In this document: positions 57,722 to 64,000 of the stretch, piece after piece
How positions within the stretch are numbered: position 1 is the first letter of the stretch
Layout of the letters: every line of letters starts with the position of its first letter
From: Streptococcus parasanguinis
GTDB taxonomy: Bacteria; Bacillota; Bacilli; Lactobacillales; Streptococcaceae
DNA: 64,000 nucleotides
NCBI RefSeq assembly: GCF_018499505.1
Contig: NZ_JAHDAC010000003.1
Span: forward strand, 216,704 to 280,703
Direction of reading: 5' to 3'
Translations under genes and position numbers: made by a program
The notes under the pieces: generated by a model
The model's input: the letters and a program-made list of their open reading frames with translations, nothing else
The model's database searches: none
Told to the model about the DNA's origin: nothing

Positions 57722-57727
57722 AATCAT

Positions 57728-58492
57728 ATGTCTAAAGTAGCTATTGTCACAGGTGCTGGTCAAGGAATCGGTTTTGCAATCGCAAAACGTTTGGTGCAAG
57801 ATGGCTTCAAGGTCGGAGTATTGGACTACAATGCTGAAACAGCTGAAAAAGCAGTTGCTGAGTTGTCAGCAGATAATGCTTTTGCAGTCGTAGCTGATGT
57901 GTCTAAAAAAGAAGAAGTGGCTGCAGCTTTCCAAAAGGTTGTTGACCATTTTGGAGATTTGAATGTTGTCGTAAACAATGCAGGTGTTGCGCCAACTACA
58001 CCACTTGATACAATTACAGAAGAACAATTTACACGTACATTTGCTATTAACGTTGGTGGTGTGATTTGGGGTGCACAAGCAGCTCAAGCTCAGTTCAAAG
58101 CACTGGGTCATGGTGGGAAGATCATCAATGCGACTTCACAAGCAGGGGTTGTCGGAAATCCAAACTTGACTATTTATGGTGGTACTAAATTTGCAGTTCG
58201 TGGTATCACACAGACTTTGGCGCGTGACTTGGCGGATTCAGGAATCACTGTCAATGCGTATGCACCAGGTATTGTTAAGACTCCAATGATGTTTGACATT
58301 GCTCATGAAGTTGGTAAGAACGCGGGCAAAGACGACGAATGGGGTATGCAAACATTCGCTAAAGATATCACTTTGAAACGTCTTTCAGAACCAGAAGATG
58401 TAGCAGCTGCGGTCAGCTTCCTTGCTGGACCAGATTCAAACTACATCACAGGTCAAACCATTATCGTGGATGGTGGGATGCAGTTCCATTAA
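57728..58492 (+). CDS. (S)-acetoin-forming diacetyl reductase / 2,3-butanediol dehydrogenase
   Basis: This 254-aa short-chain dehydrogenase has TGAGQGIG (cofactor loop, residues 8-15), NNAG (about 86), the catalytic Ser in NATSQAG, and YGGTK with Tyr/Lys. The sequence is close to BudC/ButA-type acetoin reductases, which use NADH to reduce diacetyl to acetoin and acetoin to butanediol, balancing redox in fermentation. Start 57728 is fixed by AAGGAGG; the frame runs upstream without a site. Confidence 0.88.
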   Translation: MSKVAIVTGAGQGIGFAIAKRLVQDGFKVGVLDYNAETAEKAVAELSADNAFAVVADVSKKEEVAAAFQKVVDHFGDLNVVVNNAGVAPTTPLDTITEEQFTRTFAINVGGVIWGAQAAQAQFKALGHGGKIINATSQAGVVGNPNLTIYGGTKFAVRGITQTLARDLADSGITVNAYAPGIVKTPMMFDIAHEVGKNAGKDDEWGMQTFAKDITLKRLSEPEDVAAAVSFLAGPDSNYITGQTIIVDGGMQFH

Positions 58493-58502
58493 GATAAAAA
58501 CA

Positions 58503-58535
58503 GAGGTTGGGATCAACATCCTAACCTCTTATTTT
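58503..58535. terminator. Terminator after the acetoin reductase gene
   Basis: AGAGGTTGGGAT and ATCCTAACCTCT pair around CAAC, with TATTTTG after it. Confidence 0.8.
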
Positions 58536-58562
58536 GTGCGTTCACAATAAAAGAAACAGAGA

Positions 58563-58594
58563 TCAAAAAAACCACTTCCGAAAGGGAAGTGGTT
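58563..58594 (-). terminator. Terminator of rpmE2
   Basis: On the minus strand AACCACTTCC and GGAAGTGGTT pair and are followed by TTTTTTT. Confidence 0.88.
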
Positions 58595-58606
58595 CTGTGT
58601 TGGTTC

Positions 58607-58849
58607 TTATTTGAGACCGTATTTTTTGTTGAAACGATCCACACGTCCATCTGCTTGAGTGAACTTTTGACGTCCAGTGTAGAATGGGTGTGAGTCTGAT
58701 GAAATTTCAACACGGATCAATGGGTAAGTTTCACCTTCGAATTCAACAGTCTCGCTAGAGTACTTAGTTGAACCACTAAGGAACTTGTAACCAGTAGTAG
58801 TGTCCATGAAGACAACAGGGCGATATTCTGGATGGATATCTTTTTTCAT
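58607..58849 (-). CDS. rpmE2: Type B ribosomal protein bL31
   Basis: This 80-aa protein starts [20 protein letters not shown] and ends [18 protein letters not shown], the type B pattern without the Cys-x-x-Cys zinc ribbon of type A. It needs no zinc and in other bacteria replaces the zinc form during zinc limitation; in streptococci it is normally the only copy. The start at 58849 is the family start; upstream in-frame ATGs at 58891 and 58873 would add a non-conserved extension. Confidence 0.95.
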   Translation of the reverse strand: MKKDIHPEYRPVVFMDTTTGYKFLSGSTKYSSETVEFEGETYPLIRVEISSDSHPFYTGRQKFTQADGRVDRFNKKYGLK

Positions 58850-58972
58850 TTTGCAATATTTCCTTTCTGCCATGGTCTCTTTCCGAGCCATAGATTGTTA
58901 CTAAGCTAGTTTACCAAATTTCCAGGATCTTGACAAGTATTTTCACTAATTTTATTTAAATTAATGATCAAA

Positions 58973-59003
58973 AAAATCACCCTGGCAGGACCAAGGCGAT
59001 TCT
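58973..59003 (-). terminator. Terminator of the membrane protein gene at 59011
   Basis: On the minus strand ATCGCC...GGTGAT (one G-U pair) with TTGG/CCAG inside, then TTTTTTT. Confidence 0.75.
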
Positions 59004-59010
59004 AATCTTA

Positions 59011-59595
59011 TTATTGTTCAGATTGATTTGGATCTTTTGGTGCTTCCACTGGTTGATCAGCTTGTCCCTCAGTGTGTTCGTGTGATTCTTTTTTGATTTC
59101 ATTTACAGCAGTTTTTACAGTAGAAGTTGTCACGCGTCCAACAGATTGTGCAAATCCTTTACCAGATTCAGCAAGTTCTTCGAATGTTCCTTTAGTGATT
59201 TTACCACCTGACATCGCCAAGAGACCAGTTACAACAATAGCGATTGATGCGATTAAAGCAAGGATCAAACCAAAGCCGATTGAAACGCCATATCCATTGA
59301 AGTCAACAGCGTACTTGTTCACACCGAAGACATCGATCAATGTTACGATAGTTGAGAGAGCTCCTGCTACGATAACACCAATTGCAAAACCTTTTGGTAG
59401 TGAAGATTTAACATCGTTCAAGCAAGCAAGGACAATCGCAACGACTGCGAAGATAATAACAAACCATCCATCTCCGCGAAGGCCATTCCAGCTGTATGAA
59501 CCAAAATTTCCAGCATTAAGGCTTGCCCATGGCAAGAAAGAGCTAAGAATCGCTACCGCAGCAGAGATAATGATAAACAAACGATTTTTTTCCAT
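59011..59595 (-). CDS. Four-helix membrane protein with acidic tail
   Basis: This 194-aa protein has four hydrophobic helices (about residues 5-22, 44-62, 69-90 and 105-130) and a charged cytosolic tail (HEHTEGQADQPVEAPKDPNQ). The extracellular loop has SLNAGNFGSYSWNGLRGDGW, like other small streptococcal proteins without known function. AAGGAG before ATG 59595 fixes the start. Family not assigned with confidence. Confidence 0.6.
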   Translation of the reverse strand: MEKNRLFIIISAAVAILSSFLPWASLNAGNFGSYSWNGLRGDGWFVIIFAVVAIVLACLNDVKSSLPKGFAIGVIVAGALSTIVTLIDVFGVNKYAVDFNGYGVSIGFGLILALIASIAIVVTGLLAMSGGKITKGTFEELAESGKGFAQSVGRVTTSTVKTAVNEIKKESHEHTEGQADQPVEAPKDPNQSEQ

Positions 59596-59673
59596 AATAA
59601 GTCTCCTTAAAAATTTTATTAGCTTTATTTTACCATAAGAAAGATCAAATGAAAACCCCATGACCAAGATAAA

Positions 59674-59698
59674 AAGGCTGAGAAACTGTTCTCAGCCT
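59674..59698 (-). terminator. Terminator of the DHH phosphoesterase gene
   Basis: GGCTGAGAA and TTCTCAGCC (59676-59697) pair around CTGT; minus strand TTTTTATC follows. The stop codon of the gene is inside the stem. Confidence 0.85.
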
Positions 59699-60636
59699 TC
59701 GTTCGTACGAGCCACTTCTTGTAGCTCTTTGTAGATTTGGTCGTTTTCTTCGAGGGAGTAGGAGTTGGCTCCACTCGCTAGTGGATGGCCACCACCATTA
59801 TGACGTTTGGCAATTTCGTTGATCACTTTTCGTTTGCTACGCATCCGGACACGGAAGTGACCGTCGGCTTGCTCGACAAAGATGGCCCAAACAGATACGG
59901 TATCAATGCGTCCAGGAGCTCCGACAATCGCAGCAGTCTCTGAATCACGTAGATCGAATTTCTTCAAGAGCTCTTGTGTCAAGGTCACACGCGCAGCGCC
60001 ATGTTCATCGATTTCGAGATGGTCGTAGACATAGCCTTGAAGCTTAGCTGTCTTAAGGTTGATCGTATCCATCTGCCGAGCAAGTGCTGTAAAATCAAAG
60101 GGAATGCTTCGAAGAGTTGCAGCGATCTCAAAGGTCCGAGTCGAAGTAGCAGGATAAAGGAAGCGACCTGTATCGCCGACAATCCCAGCATAGAGGAGAC
60201 GCGCAGCACTTACAGGAAGTTCGAGATCCAATTCTTTTGCAAAAAGTGCAATTAACTCACTGGTAGAGCTTGAGTCAGTATCGACCCAGAGCAGATCGCC
60301 ATAAGCATCGTCATTTGGGTGGTGGTCGATCTTGATCAGGAAATCACCCGTCGCATAACGCTTGTCATCGATGCGGGGAGTATTGGCCGTATCACAGACA
60401 ATCACCAAAGCTCCAGCATAGTCCTCATCGCTGACAGTATCCATCTCAGCAAGCCAAGTCAAGGTTGGTTCATCATAGCCAGTTGCCAAGACTCGTTTTT
60501 GAGGGAAGTGCGCACGCAGGAGATCCCGCAAGCCCACCTGGCTACCAATCGCATCCGGATCCGGATTCTGATGACGGTGGATAATAATCGTGTCATAAGC
60601 TTGAATCTTTTCAAGAATTTCATTCATTACGTTCAT
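59692..60636 (-). CDS. DHH-family phosphoesterase, NrnA/Pde2 type
   Basis: This 314-aa protein has the DHH domain with HQNPDPDAIGS (metal ligands), VCDTAN and DHHPND, and a DHHA1 domain with NGGGHPLASGA. Such proteins degrade nanoRNA and pAp and, in streptococci, the c-di-AMP product pApA (Pde2 role). It is cytosolic. GAGG precedes the ATG at 60636; an ATG at 60627 is an alternative. Confidence 0.85.
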   Translation of the reverse strand: MNVMNEILEKIQAYDTIIIHRHQNPDPDAIGSQVGLRDLLRAHFPQKRVLATGYDEPTLTWLAEMDTVSDEDYAGALVIVCDTANTPRIDDKRYATGDFLIKIDHHPNDDAYGDLLWVDTDSSSTSELIALFAKELDLELPVSAARLLYAGIVGDTGRFLYPATSTRTFEIAATLRSIPFDFTALARQMDTINLKTAKLQGYVYDHLEIDEHGAARVTLTQELLKKFDLRDSETAAIVGAPGRIDTVSVWAIFVEQADGHFRVRMRSKRKVINEIAKRHNGGGHPLASGANSYSLEENDQIYKELQEVARTNEG

Positions 60637-60925
60637 ACATTACCTCATTTTCTCTGTCAATTTTAACATAAGAAAGGCCCATCCAGCAAGCATTTATCAC
60701 TAATTAGGAGCTGCGGAAGCGGTTTTAGAGAAGTTCAATATTTTGGTAGAAAGGATGGATATGATGAAAGAAATGGAACAGTCAATTAAATGAAAACGAG
60801 GGTGATTAGGTTGAATCGGTCCAATTTCTTGAAACGTGTCCCTTCTTTCACCTTATCGGGAAAGGTTTCGTGCAAAATACTTGAAAAAGTGATATAATAC
60901 GGGAAATAGCTTTTGGGAGGAAATT

Positions 60926-61369
60926 ATGACTGTAGCGAAGATTGTTTTTGCTAGTATGACTGGAAATACTGAAGAAATTGCGGATATCGTAGCGGACAAA
61001 TTCCGTGATCTTGGTGTCGAAGTAGATGTGGATGAGTGTACAACTGTGGATGCGGAGGACTTCCTTGATGCGGATATCGCAGTGGTAGCGACTTATACTT
61101 ACGGTGATGGGGAGCTTCCAGATGAGATCCAAGATTTCTACGAAGATTTGGCTGGCCTTGATCTCAAAGGCAAACTTTACGGTGTGGTAGGATCAGGTGA
61201 TACCTTCTACGATGAATTCTGTAAAGCAGTTGATGATTTCGACCGTTGCTTCGCTGCGACTGGTGCTGAAAAAGGCTCTGAGTGTGTCAAAGTTGATTTG
61301 TCTGCAGAAGACGAAGACATTGAAAAATTAGAAGCCTTTGCAGAAGAACTCGTAGCAAAAGCAAATTAA
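60926..61369 (+). CDS. Flavodoxin
   Basis: This 147-aa, very acidic electron carrier binds FMN. The phosphate loop SMTGNTEEIAD (residues 12-22) and the flavin-contact TYTYGDGELPDEIQDFYEDL are typical of short-chain flavodoxins. GGGAGG lies before the ATG, and TATAAT at 60893. In pneumococcus the equivalent gene precedes chorismate mutase, ClC and rplS, as here. Confidence 0.93.
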   Translation: MTVAKIVFASMTGNTEEIADIVADKFRDLGVEVDVDECTTVDAEDFLDADIAVVATYTYGDGELPDEIQDFYEDLAGLDLKGKLYGVVGSGDTFYDEFCKAVDDFDRCFAATGAEKGSECVKVDLSAEDEDIEKLEAFAEELVAKAN

Positions 61370-61376
61370 TGACAAA

Positions 61377-61408
61377 GAGGCTGGATTGATGGATTACAGC
61401 CTCGATTT
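61377..61408 (+). terminator. Weak terminator-like hairpin after flavodoxin
   Basis: GAGGCTG and CAGCCTC pair around 13 bases, but only GATTTAT follows, so readthrough into the chorismate mutase gene is likely. Confidence 0.4.
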
Positions 61409-61432
61409 ATATCCAAAATAAAGAGGAGACAC

Positions 61433-61705
61433 ATGGATTTAGATCAGATTCGTAAGGACATTGACCAGATCGATCAAGAGCTAGTAGCCTTGTTGGAAAG
61501 ACGGATGGTCTGTGTCGGTCAAATTGTAGAATATAAGAAGCAACAGGGTTTACCTGTGCTCGATCAGGGAAGGGAGAGAGAAGTGATTGAGAAAGTCGGC
61601 TCTCTTGTGACGGATGAGCAGTATCGTGCGACCATTCAAGCTCAGTTTCAAGATATGATGAAGCGCTCGAGAGACTTCCAAGAGGAGGTGAGGGCGCGTG
61701 ACTAG
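61433..61705 (+). CDS. Chorismate mutase, AroQ type
   Basis: This 90-aa all-helical enzyme turns chorismate into prephenate, linking the aro genes of this window with tyrA and pheA, which lack this domain. LDQIRKDIDQIDQELVALLE (with RR after it) is the AroQ signature, followed by VGQIVEYKKQQGLPVLDQGR. It is cytosolic and overlaps the ClC gene by 8 bases. Confidence 0.93.
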   Translation: MDLDQIRKDIDQIDQELVALLERRMVCVGQIVEYKKQQGLPVLDQGREREVIEKVGSLVTDEQYRATIQAQFQDMMKRSRDFQEEVRARD

Positions 61706-62915
61706 TCTATCTATCAAGCAAAAAGCACAACAGTATGTGGTCCTAACAGGGATGGCGCTTTTCATTGGTCTCTTGGTCGGTGCTATTGACATGATTTTTG
61801 GTCAAGTATTGCTCATGATAGGGGATTTCCGAAGCCAGCATTGGCCCTTGATTCTTTTTCTAGCCACAGCGGGTCTTGTCATCGTTTATCTTTATAAACG
61901 TTTTGGTGGTAAGGCTTCAAAAGGGATGGGCCTCATCTTTGATGTTGGACACGCGCGTGAGGAGAGAATCCCCTTGGTCTTGGTGCCTTTGATCATGCTG
62001 ACGACCTGGATGAGCCATCTCTTTGGTGGTTCGGTCGGTCGGGAAGGTGTAGCGGTCCAGATCGGAGCGACCCTTTCGCATCGTTTTGCGCGTCATATCA
62101 AGATTCCAGATGCTTCGCGTATCTTTCTCATGACCGGGATGGCAGCCGGTTTTGCGGGGCTCTTTCAGACGCCACTGGCAGCAACCTTCTTTGCCCTTGA
62201 AGTCTTGACCGTTGGGGAGTTGCAGTTGATGGCTCTCTATCCTGCTCTTATCGCTTCGATCGTGGCTAGCTTAACCTCTCATGCCCTTGGTTTAGAGAAA
62301 TTTGCTGTGCCACTAAGAGAAACTCTGAGCTGGACACCAGAGACCTTGATCAAAGTTGCCCTTCTTGGCCTAGCTTTTGGCCTTGCTGGGAAACTCTTTG
62401 CAGTTAGCCTTTCCTGGTTGAAGAAAACAGTCGCTCAAGTCTTGCCTAATCCTTATATCCGGATTGCTCTTATAGGGGCTGGACTTAGCTTGGTCCTCTT
62501 GACCCTCCAGCTGACCAAGGTCGGCACTTATAGTGGACTTGGAACCAATCTGATTGATGTGGCTTTTCATCAGGGCAGTGCGCAGAGTTATGACTGGATC
62601 TTGAAGCTCCTCTTTACCGTGGTGACCATCTCTGCTGGATACCAAGGAGGAGAAGTGACACCGCTCTTTGCGATCGGAGCTACGCTTGGTGTCTTTCTTG
62701 CTCCTATGCTGGGCTTACCAGTCTTAGTCGTGGCTGCTATCGGATATGCCAGTGTCTTTGGCAGTGCGACGACGACCTTGCTCGCACCGATCTTAATCGG
62801 AGGAGAAATCTTTGGCTATGCCAACCTGCCATTCTTCGTCATTGCTTGCGCCATCGCCTATTGCCTACCAAAAGAGTGGAGTATTTATTCCGGTCAAAAA
62901 GTTGCGAAAAAGTAG
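61698..62915 (+). CDS. ClC-family chloride channel / transporter
   Basis: This 405-aa protein has about ten membrane helices. The ion-pathway motifs GGSVGREGVAVQ and GLFQTPLAATFF are present. The Glu in GREG is the gating Glu of both channels and antiporters. The proton Glu of E. coli ClC-a cannot be placed by eye. A fluoride-specific CLC-F type is an alternative, but GREGV favours the chloride type. It is coupled to the chorismate mutase gene. Confidence 0.88.
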   Translation: MTSLSIKQKAQQYVVLTGMALFIGLLVGAIDMIFGQVLLMIGDFRSQHWPLILFLATAGLVIVYLYKRFGGKASKGMGLIFDVGHAREERIPLVLVPLIMLTTWMSHLFGGSVGREGVAVQIGATLSHRFARHIKIPDASRIFLMTGMAAGFAGLFQTPLAATFFALEVLTVGELQLMALYPALIASIVASLTSHALGLEKFAVPLRETLSWTPETLIKVALLGLAFGLAGKLFAVSLSWLKKTVAQVLPNPYIRIALIGAGLSLVLLTLQLTKVGTYSGLGTNLIDVAFHQGSAQSYDWILKLLFTVVTISAGYQGGEVTPLFAIGATLGVFLAPMLGLPVLVVAAIGYASVFGSATTTLLAPILIGGEIFGYANLPFFVIACAIAYCLPKEWSIYSGQKVAKK

Positions 62916-62925
62916 AGAAAAGAGC

Positions 62926-62954
62926 TTTACAAACCTGAAATTATCTGATATGAT
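62926..62954 (+). promoter_or_regulatory. Promoter of rplS
   Basis: TTTACA (62926-62931), 17 bases and TATGAT (62949-62954). The 80-base leader holds the hairpin GAGGG-AGGT-CCCTC (62999-63012), possibly a protein-binding leader. Confidence 0.7.
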
Positions 62955-63038
62955 AGTTTCTGTGCGTAATGGAAGCACAAAAATACAGTTTATCCGCTGA
63001 GGGAGGTCCCTCAAGATTGACGAAGATAGGAGAATAAA

Positions 63039-63386
63039 ATGAATCCATTAATCCAAAGCTTGACTGAAGGTCAACTTCGTACTGATATCCCTGCATTCCG
63101 TCCTGGTGACACTGTTCGTGTACACGCGAAAGTTGTCGAAGGATCTCGTGAACGTATCCAGATCTTTGAAGGCGTTGTTATCGCTCGTAAAGGTCAAGGA
63201 CACACTGAAATGTACACTGTTCGTAAAATCTCTAACGGTGTCGGTGTTGAACGTACATTCCCAGTACACACTCCACGTGTAGACAAGATTGAAGTTGTAC
63301 GTTACGGTAAAGTACGTCGTGCGAAATTGTACTACCTTCGTGCATTGCAAGGTAAAGCAGCTCGTATTAAAGAAATCCGTCGTTAA
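63039..63386 (+). CDS. rplS: Ribosomal protein bL19
   Basis: This 115-aa protein of the 50S/30S interface begins [20 protein letters not shown] and contains [20 protein letters not shown] and the C-terminal [20 protein letters not shown]. Length is usual. TAGGAG lies 9 bases before the ATG. Strong codon bias. It is followed by a terminator and a tRNA. Confidence 0.97.
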   Translation: MNPLIQSLTEGQLRTDIPAFRPGDTVRVHAKVVEGSRERIQIFEGVVIARKGQGHTEMYTVRKISNGVGVERTFPVHTPRVDKIEVVRYGKVRRAKLYYLRALQGKAARIKEIRR

Positions 63387-63391
63387 GACGA

Positions 63392-63426
63392 ACAAGGAGG
63401 CGGGAGTGATCTCGCTTCTTTTTTTA
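63392..63426 (+). terminator. Terminator of rplS
   Basis: An imperfect hairpin GGAGGCG..GAG with CTCGCTTC is followed by TTTTTTT. Confidence 0.65.
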
Positions 63427-63429
63427 TAG

Positions 63430-63501
63430 GTCCCCTTAGTTCAATGGATATAACAACTCCCTCCTAAGGAGTAGTTGCTGGTTCGATTCCGGCAGGGGAC
63501 A
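63430..63501 (+). tRNA. tRNA-Arg(CCU)
   Basis: The acceptor stem GTCCCCT/AGGGGAC (7 bp), anticodon stem ACTCC/GGAGT with loop CTCCTAA (anticodon CCT, reading AGG) and T arm GCTGG-TTCGATT-CCGGC are complete. The 3' end is not encoded as CCA. A terminator hairpin follows. Confidence 0.95.
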
Positions 63502-63512
63502 TAAGTAGAAAG

Positions 63513-63540
63513 AAAACACTGAAGCTTCAGTGTTTTTTTG
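63513..63540 (+). terminator. Terminator after tRNA-Arg
   Basis: AAAACACTGAAG and CTTCAGTGTTTT are fully complementary, followed by TTT. Confidence 0.88.
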
Positions 63541-63706
63541 TTGGATAATGTTAGGATGCATCTTGGGGAAGTGCTTGTGTGGTATAATAGTGGAAGATGA
63601 GAACAATGATTTTTAAGGTAGTCCTATCATTTTGGAATACCAAATTAAAAAGATTATGAGTGCTCTACAAGTTTAGTCTAAAAGGGATATAAGAAAAGGA
63701 AGTTAA
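63541..63706. other. Intergenic region with a promoter-like -10 box
   Basis: TATAAT at 63583-63588 is the only clear signal. No open frame of useful length is seen; AAGGA at 63696-63700 is the likely ribosome site of the following broken gene. Confidence 0.4.
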
Positions 63707-63942
63707 ATTAAAATTTCTGGTACAAGGTCTATCATCACATTTGACTATAAAAATGATTATGTTTTAAAGCAAATAGAGAATTGTTAATTGATGGAAGTTT
63801 TACTGTATATAGGTCAAGTATACAGAATTGGGAGCCATCATTCAATCACATTCGTATCACACAGAACGATATAGATAAACTTGTTGAGGAAGTGCAGTCC
63901 ATGATGACTGAGCAAACAATACAGGCTCATTGTCAACTGTAG
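63707..63942 (+). pseudogene. Decayed gene resembling an Imm74-type immunity protein
   Basis: The frame from 63707 gives KISGTRSIITFDYKNDYVL (start codon ATT where ATG would be expected, AAGGA upstream). After a one-base deletion in the A run near 63760 the frame continues as ANRELLIDGSFTVYRSS, IQNWEPSF and IDKLVEEVQSMMTEQTIQ, to TAG at 63940-63942. GTRxxITFD, YRxSIxNWEP and the C-terminal helix resemble small immunity proteins of the Imm74 group as I remember them; no toxin is adjacent in the window. Total length of 236 bases is one short of 79 codons. Confidence 0.6.
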
Positions 63943-63965
63943 TGGGTTGAAGAAAAGCTAACATC

Positions 63966-63997
63966 TGGAGAGGACAATCGTTGTCCTCTCCATTTTT
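63966..63997 (+). terminator. Terminator at the end of the window
   Basis: GGAGAGGACAA (63967-63977) and TTGTCCTCTCC (63981-63991) are perfectly complementary around TCG, followed by ATTTTTA. Confidence 0.88.
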
Positions 63998-64000
63998 ATA

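Noticed and set aside
59072..59638. 188-codon plus-strand frame opposite the four-helix membrane protein gene
   Set aside because: It is the complement of a hydrophobic coding sequence with a good start and SD on the minus strand; no SD and no terminator support the plus-strand frame.
63048..63395. Minus-strand frame covering rplS
   Set aside because: It is a shadow of the highly biased rplS codons.

Overview
The window is a Streptococcus chromosome fragment. Protein content, SD-type ribosome binding sites and gene order (cmk-infC-rpmI-rplT; rlmI-like methyltransferase-aroD-aroE; aroB-aroC-tyrA; aroA-aroK-pheA-LCP; flavodoxin-chorismate mutase-ClC-rplS; SpxR; type-II preQ1 and SMK riboswitches) fit the mitis/sanguinis group, perhaps close to S. 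parasanguinis; the species cannot be fixed from sequence reading alone.

Layout. 1-546 is the 3' end of a sulfatase-fold gene. 660-3884 holds an EbsA-type membrane protein, a ferredoxin, a membrane protein with a LysM-like tail, cytidylate kinase and the IF3-L35-L20 operon with an attenuator leader. 3989-12706 holds dCMP deaminase, metK under an SMK-box SAM riboswitch, murA, an acetyltransferase, SpxR, methionine aminopeptidase, a YihY protein, the first copy of a 175-bp structured repeat, and a MarR/B3-B4 operon with a clear operator. 12731-23488 carries GtrA, preQ1-controlled queT, ligA, a lipid kinase, a cytoplasmic pullulanase and an LTA synthase. 21651-32410 is an almost continuous shikimate/aromatic amino acid region: aroD, aroE, aroB, aroC, tyrA, aroA, aroK and pheA, ending in an LCP cell-wall ligase. 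A separate chorismate mutase lies at 61433.

33973-55565 is an accessory region, AT-rich in places, full of small and broken genes: four CPBP (Abi) membrane proteases plus the tail of a fifth, two alpha/beta hydrolases, an ADP-ribosylglycohydrolase, a MerR-ABC exporter locus with a textbook 19-bp MerR promoter, a RelBE-like toxin-antitoxin pair, XRE regulators paired with membrane proteins, a secreted nuclease, a Fic toxin with a 58-aa VbhA-like antitoxin inside a duplicated terminator, a GH13 enzyme behind a cre site, a Nudix gene broken by one nonsense codon, a DUF4300 lipoprotein and an ankyrin protein. 55753-63501 returns to core-like genes: glpK (without glpO/glpF next to it), the second 175-bp repeat, acetoin/diacetyl reductase, rpmE2, a DHH phosphodiesterase, flavodoxin, chorismate mutase, a ClC channel, rplS and tRNA-Arg(CCU). 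The last 400 bases carry a decayed gene that resembles an Imm74-type immunity protein.

The best candidates for undescribed biology are the compact Fic/antitoxin cassette and the dispersed three-hairpin repeat. The non-AUG infC start behind an attenuator, the autoregulated MarR and MerR loci, the perfect 23-bp inverted repeat at 44445-44500 and the possible leaderless methyltransferase mRNA also deserve a look.
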